Source: Kryptolebias marmoratus
Lineage: Eukaryota; Chordata; Actinopteri; Cyprinodontiformes; Rivulidae
DNA: 64,000 bases
Reading direction: 5' to 3'
Assembly: GCF_001649575.2 (NCBI RefSeq)
Contig: NC_051436.1
Coordinates: 13,180,388 to 13,244,387 of the forward strand
The position numbers were made by a program, and so were the translations under genes. Position 1 is the stretch's first letter; each line of letters begins with the position of its first letter. The notes below the pieces were generated by a model. That model saw nothing but the letters and a program-made list of their open reading frames with translations, searched no databases and was not told where the DNA came from. Shown piece by piece: positions 23,110 to 34,400 of this stretch.

Positions 23110-25436
23110 ATGAACGATCAGGACCAGAACGAGAAGAGATACGACCCCAGAGACACAACACTGAGATTTGTCAACAGACCTGATGATCTGGATCCACTGC
23201 GTAAGGACTAAAAACTGGGCAGCAGTTGTTGTTCTAATGTTCTTATTTCATGTTTCTTACTTTCAATTTGTGCATAATAGCTCTATCTCAGTAAGTGCAT
23301 AGAGTAAAACAAAGCAGATGTGGGTGTTTTTCTCACAATGTGTGTACAGTATTTGCAGCAATGCTGAGTTTAATGTCTGTTCTCTGCCTCTCAGCCCCCG
23401 ATGAAGGAGATCAGGGTCTCCGATCAGAGATGTCCTGTGGTCACGCCGTCACTCCTCAGTCTCTCACCGGATGGTGTCGCAGCCTGCTGGATCAGGTACT
23501 TTCCACCTGTTCAGTCAGTCAACATGTTGTTATGACTTCAAAGTAAAGATTTATTGTTTCTTTTCTCTTTAAGAACCTCCAACTTATAGAAATTTTCATC
23601 AACTCTTTGTGTTGGTCCAATCTGATGTTGATGATTTCCTTGTTGTGTTTAGAGGCATACAAAATTCCTGCACAAGAACAAAGATTACACCCAACCCCTT
23701 CATATTTTAAGAAACACAAGCTTTCTTTTTGCTCCTTTCAATGATTCAGAAACAGCTAATTAATTGTTCAGAGCCTGTTTGGTTACTTGTTCAACTACTC
23801 TCCTTTTGGCATGTATCACACTTTTTACAGCTAAATAAATGTCCTTCACTTCATGTTTGAAAAAAACTTTGCTTTTTTATAGTGCAAACAGCTTCAAGTG
23901 ATTTCTACTGAGACATCTGTATTTGCCTTGCATTTGATCAGGTCTATTTCTGGATGTTTCAGAAATATTTCTGGATGTCCTTTAAAAACATTGTATTTGA
24001 GAGCATTTGAGACATTATCTTGTTATAAAGGTTGTCCCCTTTTCACCTTCATCTACTTTTAAAAACTGCAGGGTTTGCTTCCAGAATGTACTAATATTTA
24101 GTTGAAACTATTACTTCCTACCTCTCTGCAAATAGCATAGTGGTGGGGCTTGAGAATCCTCATAATCCTGAGGGCTGGCCTCAGATGAAGGATAAAACTT
24201 AATAAAGAATAACCACAAAAAACTGGAAAACTGGGACATCTTCTTGGAGCCAGGACTGAAATAGAAGCTTACCAACAAACAAGTGGTTGCCAGTTCTTGA
24301 TTCCTGTGGCTCAGCTAGGCCCAGCACAAAAAAGCTAAACCTACCAGGAGTTGCTTACAATGAGAGATTTCACGCAGGTGTGGAGACACTCTCAAGCCCC
24401 CAGAAAATGGACACCAAATAAGCCATGTTGAAATCCTAAATTGCAGACAGAAGGGATCGACAGGCATCTGCTTAGAATGTCTCCTGTCTCTTCTTTGTCC
24501 TGCTGGGAGACCCAAAGGCAGACCCAGATCTTTTCCCTCTAGCCTGCAAATGCATTCTGAGCTGCAGAGCCTCATTAGGCTCAGGCATTTCTGGGTTTCC
24601 TACCTGGATCTGTTAAGGGGAAGAGGATGGATGGATGGATTTTACTGCCTTTATGTTTGAACTGCGTTCAAAGTCACTGGCTGCAACTCAGGCCCAAAGC
24701 ATGATTAAATCAACACTGTACTAAATAGTCATAGTCATCTTTTTTTCAGATTTTTCAAAACATTTTCCCTTAAACAGGCATTTGCTCATTTTTGTTTAAA
24801 AATCAACAATCAATATGACTTGTGATTAAAATGTGGCCAAGAAATATCAATTATTGGAAATTTAAACTCAGTTGTACAACATCCTGACCAGTTCTGCACA
24901 TAATTCTCTGTGTTGAGCTGTTTATATGATGAATATGTCTTCAATTTTAAGGGTCGATATACATTCAAGTGCCCTGCCTTAAAGAAAGGAACCCTGCAAC
25001 AGTGCGGTGCAGTGTGGCCTTATCAAGAAGTGCGCCGTTTAGCAGTCCTGACCGCTGAAGAAATGCAGCAGTTTGAAGAGAAAATTGCTCTTCTGGCTGC
25101 TACAAAGTACTGCGAGTTTAAACCAGTAAGTGTTTTTCAAATTTGTTAAGAGTTCAGAAATCTTTCCAGAAGTTTCAGCACCAAAGGTTTCTGAAATGTT
25201 AAATTTTATGTTGTTGTTGTTTGTTTGTTTTATTCTTTCTCTGACAGTGTCCTGGTTGTAAGACCTTCGTTGAGAGACAAAACCTGACTAACCTCAATGT
25301 GCAGTGCTTAGTGTGCAAAGCAGATAAAAAGAAAGTGTACCAGTTCTGCTGGCAGTGTTTGAAGCCATGGAAAGGTCCAGCTCCACGCTCGGACAAACCT
25401 CCATACCTGTGTGGCACAGAAACTAAATATACATGA
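23110..25436 (+). CDS. RBR1: RBR-type E3 ligase truncated before RING2
   Basis: Exons 23110-23200, 23395-23495, 24952-25125, 25248-25436; 184 residues. It has the same exon phases as RBR2. Present: N-terminal RYDPRDTTLRFVNRPDDLDP, degenerate RING1 (SCGH, GWC, KCPA, CGAVW), and the first IBR cysteines (CPGC, CLVC, FCWQC). After PAPRSD the sequence jumps to the RBR2 3' end: relative to RBR2, bases 45078-45354 (277 bp) are missing with a 3-base GAC microhomology at the junction. The frame also shifts and ends KPPYLCGTETKYT. RING2 and the catalytic cysteine are gone, so it cannot act as an RBR thioester ligase. It could be a non-functional copy or an interfering short form. Confidence 0.85.
24150..24660. 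mobile_element. Interspersed repeat in RBR1 intron 2, LINE-like 3' end
   Basis: Absent from the matching intron of RBR2. It ends in a (GGAT)n tail (24636-24653), common at the 3' end of fish LINE copies. The body has no readable reverse transcriptase frame. Confidence 0.5.
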
Positions 25437-25689
25437 ATGTAACAGTTTTATTTTCCCTGGGATTTAACAAAAAAATGTAAGATGTTGTAGGTCTTTTTAT
25501 CCATTAAGAGCATTAAACAACATTTGCTCTGTTTTGTTCTTATAATTTGCTCTTCACAAACATAATTGAAAATTGTTTCCTAACACCTGATTTATTTTTA
25601 ATAAAAGAAAATAAAGAATAATTTTGTGACCAAGAAATCAAGGTTTTCAGCTGCACACATAAATGTAAAGCTTTTTGTTTTGGGACAGT

Positions 25690-26160
25690 AAGGGGGCTGT
25701 ACTGGTGTAGTGGTCGGTGCTTTCACGTCACAATAGAAAGATATTCAGATCAAATTTTGGCTCAGGTTTTTCTGCCTGCAGTTTGCATGTTCTCCCAATG
25801 CAGAGACTCTGGTTTTTATCCCACAGTTTAAAAAAATAGAGTGTAGGTTGATAGGTGGTTTTTAATTGACTTTAGGAGGAATGCATTATTGTGTGGTGTG
25901 TCTGTAATTCATTCATTAACCTTTATTTAACCATGCAAATCCAGTTGAGATCTCTGATTGCTTTTTCAAGGGAGGCCTGGACCTGAAGGCACCCTAACAT
26001 GCATGTTTTTAGACTGTGGAAGGAAACCAGAGCACCCAGAGAAAACCCACACAAACACAAGGAGAACATGCAAACTCCATGCAGAAAGACCCCAGGTCCA
26101 ACACGGGGTTTGAACCCAGGATCTTCTTGCTGTGAGGCAACAGTGCTAAGCATCTGCCAG
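25690..26160. repeat. Fish interspersed repeat, two abutting fragments
   Basis: Typical text of a dispersed family: GTTTGCATGTTCTCCC and GGAAACCAGAGCACCCAGAG with AACATGCAAACTCCATGCAG. The family is also seen at 19780-19905 and 58560-58880. No coding potential. Confidence 0.7.
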
Positions 26161-26369
26161 TCAATTTACCAGTGACTTATGCAGGGTATAACCCAGCTCT
26201 CATCTGCTGACTGCTAGGACAATCTACAGTTTCTTTTCATCCTTGATCAGGATACTGTTGAATACATCTACTAAAGGTTCTTTGATTTTAGTCACATCAG
26301 TGGTTGAAGCATTCGGCCAGGAGAGGTCATCAGGTGAGATCCAGCTTCCACTGCACATTTTGATCTCCA

Positions 26370-26790
26370 GACTACGGGCCTGCAGTGATGGTTAGTGCCC
26401 ATCTTCTCCTGGCTTCCAGCTCAATTCTGCCTCCTACTTCAGAGCCAACAAGAGGCTCACTCTGCTACCTCCCCCCAGCCTGCTCACCACACTCTTATTC
26501 TCACCTCCTACATCTCCAGTGGCTGTCAGCATTCTCTATATTGACTGCAGGGAAGCCCCTACAGCCTACATTCATAGGAAACAACCAGATCTTCCACCCT
26601 TTGTCCCTGCATTGCTGGACCAGGTCCTGCTATTTTGTGGCTATTCTTTCTGAGGCTTCTTCACATCCATTGTCCCACACGACTATTAGTTCAATCAGGA
26701 TTCTCCTCTTTGCCACCTCAGATCATAAGACAATGTCAGCCCTCAGGGTGACTGGATGATCTGGGGAAAAACAAGCTTCCACCTCAGGAC
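26370..26790 (-). mobile_element. LINE fragment (post-RT C-terminal part)
   Basis: The minus strand gives SEVAKRRILIELIVVWDNGC, EASERIATK, CRDKGWKIWLFPMNVGCRGF, matching the conserved C-terminal region of fish non-LTR elements. Broken by stops. Confidence 0.8.
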
Positions 26791-26799
26791 TACCCTCAT

Positions 26800-27570
26800 C
26801 TCCCATGACGAATAAGTATAGAAAATAATTTAGTGTGTGAAGTCAATATGAATAAGTTCAAATTTAGAAATTAATAAATAGTCCATTTAACTTTGAATGG
26901 AAATAATTTAAAACACCATCATTTATCCACATCTCCAATATGGTGCCTGTAGTCAAATGTACAAATGAGATGATTTGTTATTAGACACTTCAGAAAGAGA
27001 TGGAGCTTTCTGTAACACCAGTTTCAAAATAACACTGAACAATAACAGGACTGAAGACATGTCTACACAATAAAAATGGTTTATAAAAACCATAGCTACA
27101 CAAAGATTTCACTTATTTTATGTATAATCTATAACAACCTGTAGCTGAAACAAAGCTGTAAAACAGGGGTCAACAGACTGTCATTCTAATATCATGGGAC
27201 TTTTTTTAAATGATAGAGAAAAACTAAAAAAAGTCTTTTTAAAAAATCTTTTTAATCTGTAGCTTTTGTGTTCATACTTCATTTGTGTCAGATTCCTAAA
27301 ACAGGCAAGAGTGGAAAATAATTATTATTGTTATTTTGTATTACACACTACAAAAACCCACAAAGAAGACACTAGACTGCAGAAACGGTGGCAAATCACT
27401 TTAGAAACAATAAATATTGGGTTAAAGTTGCGGGAAAGTTGTGGTGTTTTGGACAAAGTTGCAAAAAGTTGCGATTTCACGATGTTTGCTTGATTTTGCG
27501 TTAATAGTTGCGATCACAACATTGCGAAATCCTGGAGGGTCTGATTAGAGTGAAAATACAGCTGAAATGA
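26800..27570. other. Intergenic, nothing recognised
   Basis: AT-rich sequence without a supported gene or complete repeat. Confidence 0.5.
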
Positions 27571-27574
27571 TAAA

Positions 27575-27793
27575 CATAATAATGTTTAATTTGAAGGTAA
27601 ATTATACATTCAAAAAAGTTAAAAAACACAAACAACTGGACTTCTATTCTGTAGTTGAAGACGTTTCGCTTCTCATCCGAGGAGCTTTCTCAATTCAGAA
27701 ATAGAGAGTGTGGAGTTGGGCTTTTAAAGCTGAGATGTGATGTAAGCTGCAAATTGCAAATTGTTCTCACTCTCCTAACAATAGAGGATCATT
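27575..27793. repeat. Dispersed repeat fragment
   Basis: Contains GAAGACGTTTCGCTTCTCATCC followed by GAGGAGCTTTCTCAATTC, a sequence I know as a frequent fish interspersed repeat. The class is not certain. Confidence 0.45.
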
Positions 27794-27840
27794 AGGGTCC
27801 TTGTTCATGTGACTCACTGAGTCACATGAACAAGGACCCT
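27794..27840. repeat. Perfect 23-bp-arm palindrome
   Basis: Arms of 23 bases around a single central C: AGGGTCCTTGTTCATG... mirrored by ...CATGAACAAGGACCCT. It could extrude as a cruciform. It directly abuts the CCCTAA-like repeat. Confidence 0.95.
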
Positions 27841-27895
27841 AACCACCCTAACCACCCTAACGACCCTAACGACCCTAACGAGCCTAACGAGCCCC
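27836..27895. repeat. Telomere-like short tandem repeat
   Basis: About seven units of a 9-base motif: CCCTAACCA, then CCCTAACGA, then GCCTAACGA. It encodes a GSLGSL/GWLG run when read on the minus strand next to a fragment of the USP-C tail. Confidence 0.9.
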
Positions 27896-27990
27896 TGCGG
27901 AAAAAACTTCTGAATCCTTTTCTTATTTTCTTAAAAATTAACTGTAGGATGTTAAAGAGAGTGTATCTCCTGGTGCACGTTGCATGTTTA
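27890..27990 (-). pseudogene. Duplicated piece of the USP-C tail exon
   Basis: The minus strand reads FKKIRKGFRSFFRR, matching [14 protein letters not shown] in the USP-C tail (DNA match 27892-27960 to 28890-28965). It is about 1 kb downstream of the intact copy and is followed by the short tandem repeat. Confidence 0.75.
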
Positions 27991-28287
27991 AGGGATTTGA
28001 CACAAATCAAAACTGATAGATAACCTATAATAGCTGCAGAAACAAAACAAAATAAATTTTATATCTTCCATCGTTGCACTTTGCAAGTGTTACATTTACT
28101 GAATACACCACTGACAAAACATGTTTAGAATTAGGTCAAACCCACTGATTTTTAATTGCTTTTAAGTCAGAGAAAACTCAAAAGACACATATTCCAATTT
28201 CAGTTTCATAAAGCAGACATCCAGATTTCAAAGATGTCATCTCTTTTTATTTTGCACAAACACAAAGAAATGAAATGTGATCCATAT

Positions 28288-28293
28288 TTTATT
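28288..28293 (-). terminator. Candidate USP-C poly(A) signal
   Basis: TTTATT on the plus strand (AATAAA in gene sense), about 175 bases beyond the USP-C stop. Confidence 0.5.
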
Positions 28294-28468
28294 ATAATAA
28301 AAAAGGGCTGAACAATAAAACATGATAAACTGCATCACCAACAAAGTCTTATAATTCTATCCTTTCAGCCTCACAAGTATCTGATCTCAAGTGATCCAGC
28401 ATTGATAAAATATTGAGTCATTTGCCTCAGAGGCAACTGAAATGTGTGCTAACAAGAACAAATATGGA

Positions 28469-31400
28469 TTATCGTTTAATCTGTCTTTTCACTTCTGTCA
28501 GTCTGCCCCTTTTATGATTTTTCACTGAAAAGGGGAAACACATTAAACATGTATTGTTTGAAACTCTATCAGCTGTTTCTAGGTCTACATCTGGAAATCT
28601 TTTCAGTATGTGAACATCTGGCTGAGTTTTCTTGTTAGCTTTTTTAGCTTTTCCAGAAGCTTTTTTAGTTAGGTGTTGTTGATCAGATGAAAAGGTCTCA
28701 CTGGGGTTTGTAGTACAAACACTTGCTCGTAAATTGGCCTTTGTTGTCTTTATGTCAGACTTCACTTTAATATTTGCTTTATTATATTTTACATTCTTTT
28801 CACTGCCGACAAATAAGGTTTTCTCTGCATTCTTTATGTTTGTTGGCCTGTTTGACTGTTTTATTGTTTGACTGTTGGACTGTTTTATTGGCCTGCGGAA
28901 TAAACTTCTGAATCCTTTTTTTATTTTCTTAACATTAAATCTTGGCTGCTCTGAGCTGTGTTCTCTGTCTGCAGCTCCCTGTAATCCTCGGCTTTCCTTC
29001 TCAATTTTTCCTCTCCTGTCAGCTGTCTGGTTTTCAGTCAGCCTTGCTCTTGTTTCTGATGATGATACACTATGAGAAGCATATGAATCTTCATCATCAA
29101 TTTTCTGACTTCTAGTTTGTCTCTTCAAACCATTGTTTTGTGTTTTAGATGTACCACAAACTTTTTGTTTACTGTCTATCCTCTCTTGATCTGCTTCACC
29201 TTCATGATGGGGAGGTTTTGTATTAAATTTTTTTCTTCTTTCCAAATGTTGATTATTTAATCTGCTCTGATCAGCATCATGAATCTGGACTCTATCATCA
29301 GTGATGTCTTCCTTTTTTTTCCTCTTACTGTTTTCTTTCCAGTTACTTTTTCTTTTTATGACCCCCAAATCATGTTTTGCTTTGTTTTGTTCACTTTCAC
29401 CCCTTGTTACACTGACCTGTTCAGGTGTATAAGTACGATTAACATCTGATCTCATCTTTTTAACCTCAGTTAGCTTTCCATTGCCCAAATTCTTTTTTTT
29501 TTTTTTAACCTGGACATTATTAAAAAGCAGATCCCCATCTATTTGGTCATCTGCACTGTTCTTCTCTGTAGTCACAGTTTTGGTTTTGTTAGAGCTGACT
29601 GTTTTTGTGTTATCAGCCTCCTGTGCAGAGTTCTCACTGGTAGCAGGGTGATCTTCATTTGTGTACTTGTCCTTTGAGTCTTCAGGACCAGAATCTGCAA
29701 CATCAATTAGACAGAAGATCAAAATAAATATAGACATTGTTCCAAGTAGTTTGATCCTGTCATTAACACCACACATCAGTTAATTCTCACTGAAATATCT
29801 GCTGATTCTTACCTTTCTTTCTGTAAAACAGAAGATAGGCACTACTGGATCTACAGGCAGAATAAACCAAAAATATATTAAATATCAATCATTTCTACAT
29901 GTAGGCTGTATATTTGAGTAAAGTTTATGTAACAAAACAAGCAAAAGTCAAAACAGACAAAAAAAAATTATTGTTTTAATGTCAGCTCATTTTGATTTTA
30001 TTGCTTGCAGCAAATTAAAAAAGATAACAACTGAAACTTTTTTACCCCTTTGTTGTGTAAATTATTCTTTTACCAACACAACATTTATTTGAGAACAGAA
30101 GAAACCAGTAAATGTACAAACAATTGTTTTGAAATATAAATGCTTTAAATTGTTAAAATCTCATAGAGTTTTAGCTGTTGTACAGTTTAAACTTCCTTTA
30201 TGTTATTGTTTGTTTCATTATCAACCAAATGTCTTTGTGATATGTCTGGATTGCAGTCGGGTCGGTTCACCACAGAGCAAGGCTGTTGTAATGAGAGTGG
30301 AAACTAGTTTGGCGTCTTTCTAAATTAAGCAAAGCCTTTCCTGTAAATGATGCAGTTCAGACAAAAGGGTTTGGCTCCAACATGAACTCAAAGTGTAATT
30401 CTACAGTGACAATGTTCTTTTTAAAAGTGCTCCTTAGTTCATGAAATGATTTCCAAAACAAAGTTGTGTCAATAGAAATCCTCACTGCAGCTCACAAAGA
30501 TTACAAACATTCAGACTTTGATTCTTTCTTGTTTGCAGGAATTATTCCTAACTGCTATGATTCTTATGATATAATTTATCACAGATGACAAAAATTTTAG
30601 GGCTAAAGTGTGAATTTACTTTAGGTTAGGGTTAGTCATGTACTGGTAATAGTTAGGGTATGAGTAAGGGTTAGCCTACAAAAATGAATGGAAGTCAATA
30701 CAATGCCCTAATAAAGAAAAAAAATACTTATTTGTCTGTGTTCTGGTTTGCCTTCTGTATGTTTTTTGATGTCATGTTTTGATTATTTCTTAGTTCATTT
30801 AAATCTGTTATGTTGTTTTACATTTGGCCTACTCTTAAATTGTTTTTGATCTGAATTCTTGTTACTTCCTGTTTTACTGTGTTGAACTCTTTCCTATGTA
30901 CATTTTGGTTGACTTTGCTTTCTTAGTTCACATCTGACCTCTGCTCTGTTGATTAGCACCGTCAGTAATAAGACTCATTGTTTCTTCATTCTGTTGCTAG
31001 ATAATTGTTGTTGTTTGATTATTTTCTGGATTCCCTTTCTTCTGGCATCTTTGGTTAACAGTGGGTTACAAAAGTATTCAATCAAATACTTTGTGAAGCC
31101 ATGTCTCCATAGGCTTGGTACATCTAACCACTGGGATTTTCATCCATTTTTTCATGACCAGTCTGCTATATTTCTGTCAGGCTGGATTGGTGCTGCTTGT
31201 GTTCAACAATCTTTAACTCAAACTAGAGATCCACAATTAGATTGAGGTATGGGCTTTGAGTGGACCATTTCAGGACAGTTAACTGGTTCTCCTTAAACCA
31301 ATGGACTGTTGCTTCAGCAGTGTGTTTCGTGCCATTATCCTGCTGGGAGGTGAACCTCTGCCCTAAACTCAAATCTCTGGGAGACTCCAAGAAGTTCCTC

Positions 31401-34400
31401 TCAAGAATTTCTCTGTATTTTGCTCCATCTACTTTTTATTTATATCTGACCCATTTCCCAGTTTTTGTTGATGAAAAGCATTCCCACAACATGATGCTGC
31501 CACCACCATGCTTCACTGTAGGGATGGTGGTTCCAAGAATGATGAGAGGTGGCAGGTTTGTGTCAGACATTGTGTTGTCCTTGACCACAGCACTTTCCTT
31601 CACATGTTAGGAAGAAAGTGCTGTGGTCAGATGAAACTAAAACGTATTGATGTTGCCCTCAGCCTCCAAATTTTGCAGAAAGCTCCGTGGAGCTGCTGAT
31701 GTCTTGTTTGTTACTCAGGTGACAGCTGACAGTCTAATGGAGGCTATGTTGTAATGTCAGGTGTGAACTATCAGATTTAACTACTTGTGAACACATTATC
31801 CAGGCAGAATCATTTTACCAAAAGTCAACCACCTCTAAAACTTACATTGCAATGTTCTTCTTGTCTGGGAATGGACTTTCATCAAGCTGAAAAAAACAAA
31901 TCAATTTTTTATTAAATCTATGCCTTCTTTTGGAAAAGGCTATATACCTTTACAGCACGCTGGAGCAACTTTTAACAACACTGAAAAAAAAAAAAAACTG
32001 CTACATCTCACCGGTGTGACTCTGTCATCATCAAAGCTGAACCATCTGTCTTCATCATCCTGGGGCTTAATGACTGCTGTGTAATGTCCACCTGTCAGAT
32101 CACCAATATGATCCACGGCTGCATAAAGTTCATATGTCTGATTCTGTTCAAACAAATATATAGATGTTAAAATGAGAATTAAAAAAATAAATAGATCATA
32201 TCTAAAACAAAATAAAATACAGTGAAGATTAACCTGTGGTATCTTCAGGGTGTAGGGAACATCAACAATACAGCTGATTTTGACATATGACATGTTCTGA
32301 TAGCTGAAGTCAAACCTCTTCAGGAGGAGAATCAGAACATCTGGATGATGCTTCATGACATATTTCTGCAAAGAAAAACAAAACAAACACCCCCAAATAA
32401 AATGTAAGAATGTTGTTCTGCTTCCATTATTTTTGTCTCTATCCAAAAACATCTGAGACATATTTTATTATTTACAGTACTCACACTAGTAGCATTAACT
32501 TTGGTATCACATTTGTCACAGTACATCTGCTTTTCTCCGCTGAAATCTGAGGTTTTGAAAAACTCCTCAATGCCATTTTCCTGAAAAATGCACCTGTGTT
32601 TAGTTTTGAGGAAAAACAATCAAGCACCAAACAGTGTAATAAAGTTTTTAAAATGTCTTTTAAGTAGAAAGGTTTTCAATAAGGAAAATAAACTTTAACA
32701 ACTCGGACCATCAAAGCACAATTTCTAGGAATAATTAGAGATTATAAAAAGTTTTTAATAGTCTTACAAAATCAACAACAGCATAAAGGAAAACCTTGAA
32801 TCTGAAGGTTTGTTTGTAAGTACATACACTATTTGCCAGAAGTATTCATTCATCCATCCAAATCCTAATTGAATTCAGGTGTTCCAGTCACTCTCATGGC
32901 CACATGAGTATAAAATCAAACACCTAGACATGCAGACTGCTTCTACAACCATTTGTGAAAGACTGGGTCGCTCTCAGGAGCTCAGTGAATTCCAGCATGG
33001 TGCAGTAATACGATGCCACCTGTGCAATAAGTCTAGTCATGAAATTTCCTCACCACAAAATATTCCACAGTCAGCTGTTAGTGGTGTTATAACAAAGTGG
33101 AAGTGGCCATAAAATCACAGAGCAGGCTCAGCAGACGCTGAGGCTCATAGAGCACAGAGGTCACCAACGCTCTGCAGAGTCAACAGCTGCAGACCTCTAA
33201 ACTTCATGTGGCCTTCAGATCAGCTAAAGAACAGGATGTAGAGAGTTTCATGGAATGGGTTTCCATGGCCGAGTAGCTCCAAGCCTTCCATCACCAAGTG
33301 CAAAGAGTCGGATGCAGAGATTTGAAACACGCCGCCACTGGACTCTAGAGCAGTGGAGACATGTCCTCTGGAGGGACGAACCACGCTTCTCTGTCTGGCA
33401 ATCCGATGGATGAGTCTGGGTCTGGGTCTCGGTACTTGTCTGACTGCATTGTGCCAAGTGTAAAGTTTGGTGGAGGGAGGATTATGGTGTGGGGTTGTTT
33501 TTCAGGAGTTTGGCTCGGCTGCTTAGTTCCAGTGGAAGGAACTCTTAATGCTTCAGTGTACCAAGACATTCTGGACAATTTCATGTTCCCAACTTTGTTT
33601 AACTTAGCTCCCACCTTTCCAATCATATTAAACTCTATGGATTTAGAATGGGATGTCACTCAAGTTCATATGTGTGTTTGAAGGAAGACGAGCGAATACT
33701 TTAGGCAATATAGTGTATGTCTAAAATAATTTCTGTCAAGGCTTCATTTAATGTCAGATTTCAGGTATTGTACTTTTCCCTTGAGCCTCTGAGGAAGTTC
33801 AGAAGTACTTCAGTGTAATAAATAGTTTACCAGTTTAACAAGATGGAGTCATAGTATTTATATGGTAGAATGGGCTTTCTCTTTGTGACAATTAAATGGA
33901 AGAAAATATAATATTTCTTTTAATTTTTAAAAGCTTTGTTTTCTGATATAAGAGTCTAGTTTTCAAACAGTCCTGTGCTAAACTGTCATAAAATCAGTCC
34001 GTGGTGCTTTATGTGACTAAACAAAGTGTCTCACTGAGCTGCGACTGTTGGAGACCCTAAATTACAGAAAACTGGATTTTTCCATTTCAGTCTCACTGAA
34101 TTCTGAGTGTTTGCAATTAGCTAGCTGTGAGGCTGCGGTTTGAGTGGCCACTTTTAGAAAATCAGGGACTATTTTTGTGGGTACATTAGTTCATTGTCCA
34201 ACTCTATGACATCACCCACACATTGGCAGCTGCCCCCATGTTTTTAAATATAATAACGGAGTACATTTTTTAAATGAAGATAGGCAGATTTGAAACAGTT
34301 TATTAATTATCACTTATCATGTTTTTATACACAAACATGTTTTCTATCAGTGGAAAGCTTGTGAAAATACAGCTCTAGCACTCTTGAGATGAGTTGGAGA

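Noticed and set aside
27822..28010. 62-codon frame with GSLGSLGSL run
   Set aside because: Produced by the 9-base tandem repeat plus a duplicated piece of the USP-C tail; not an independent gene.
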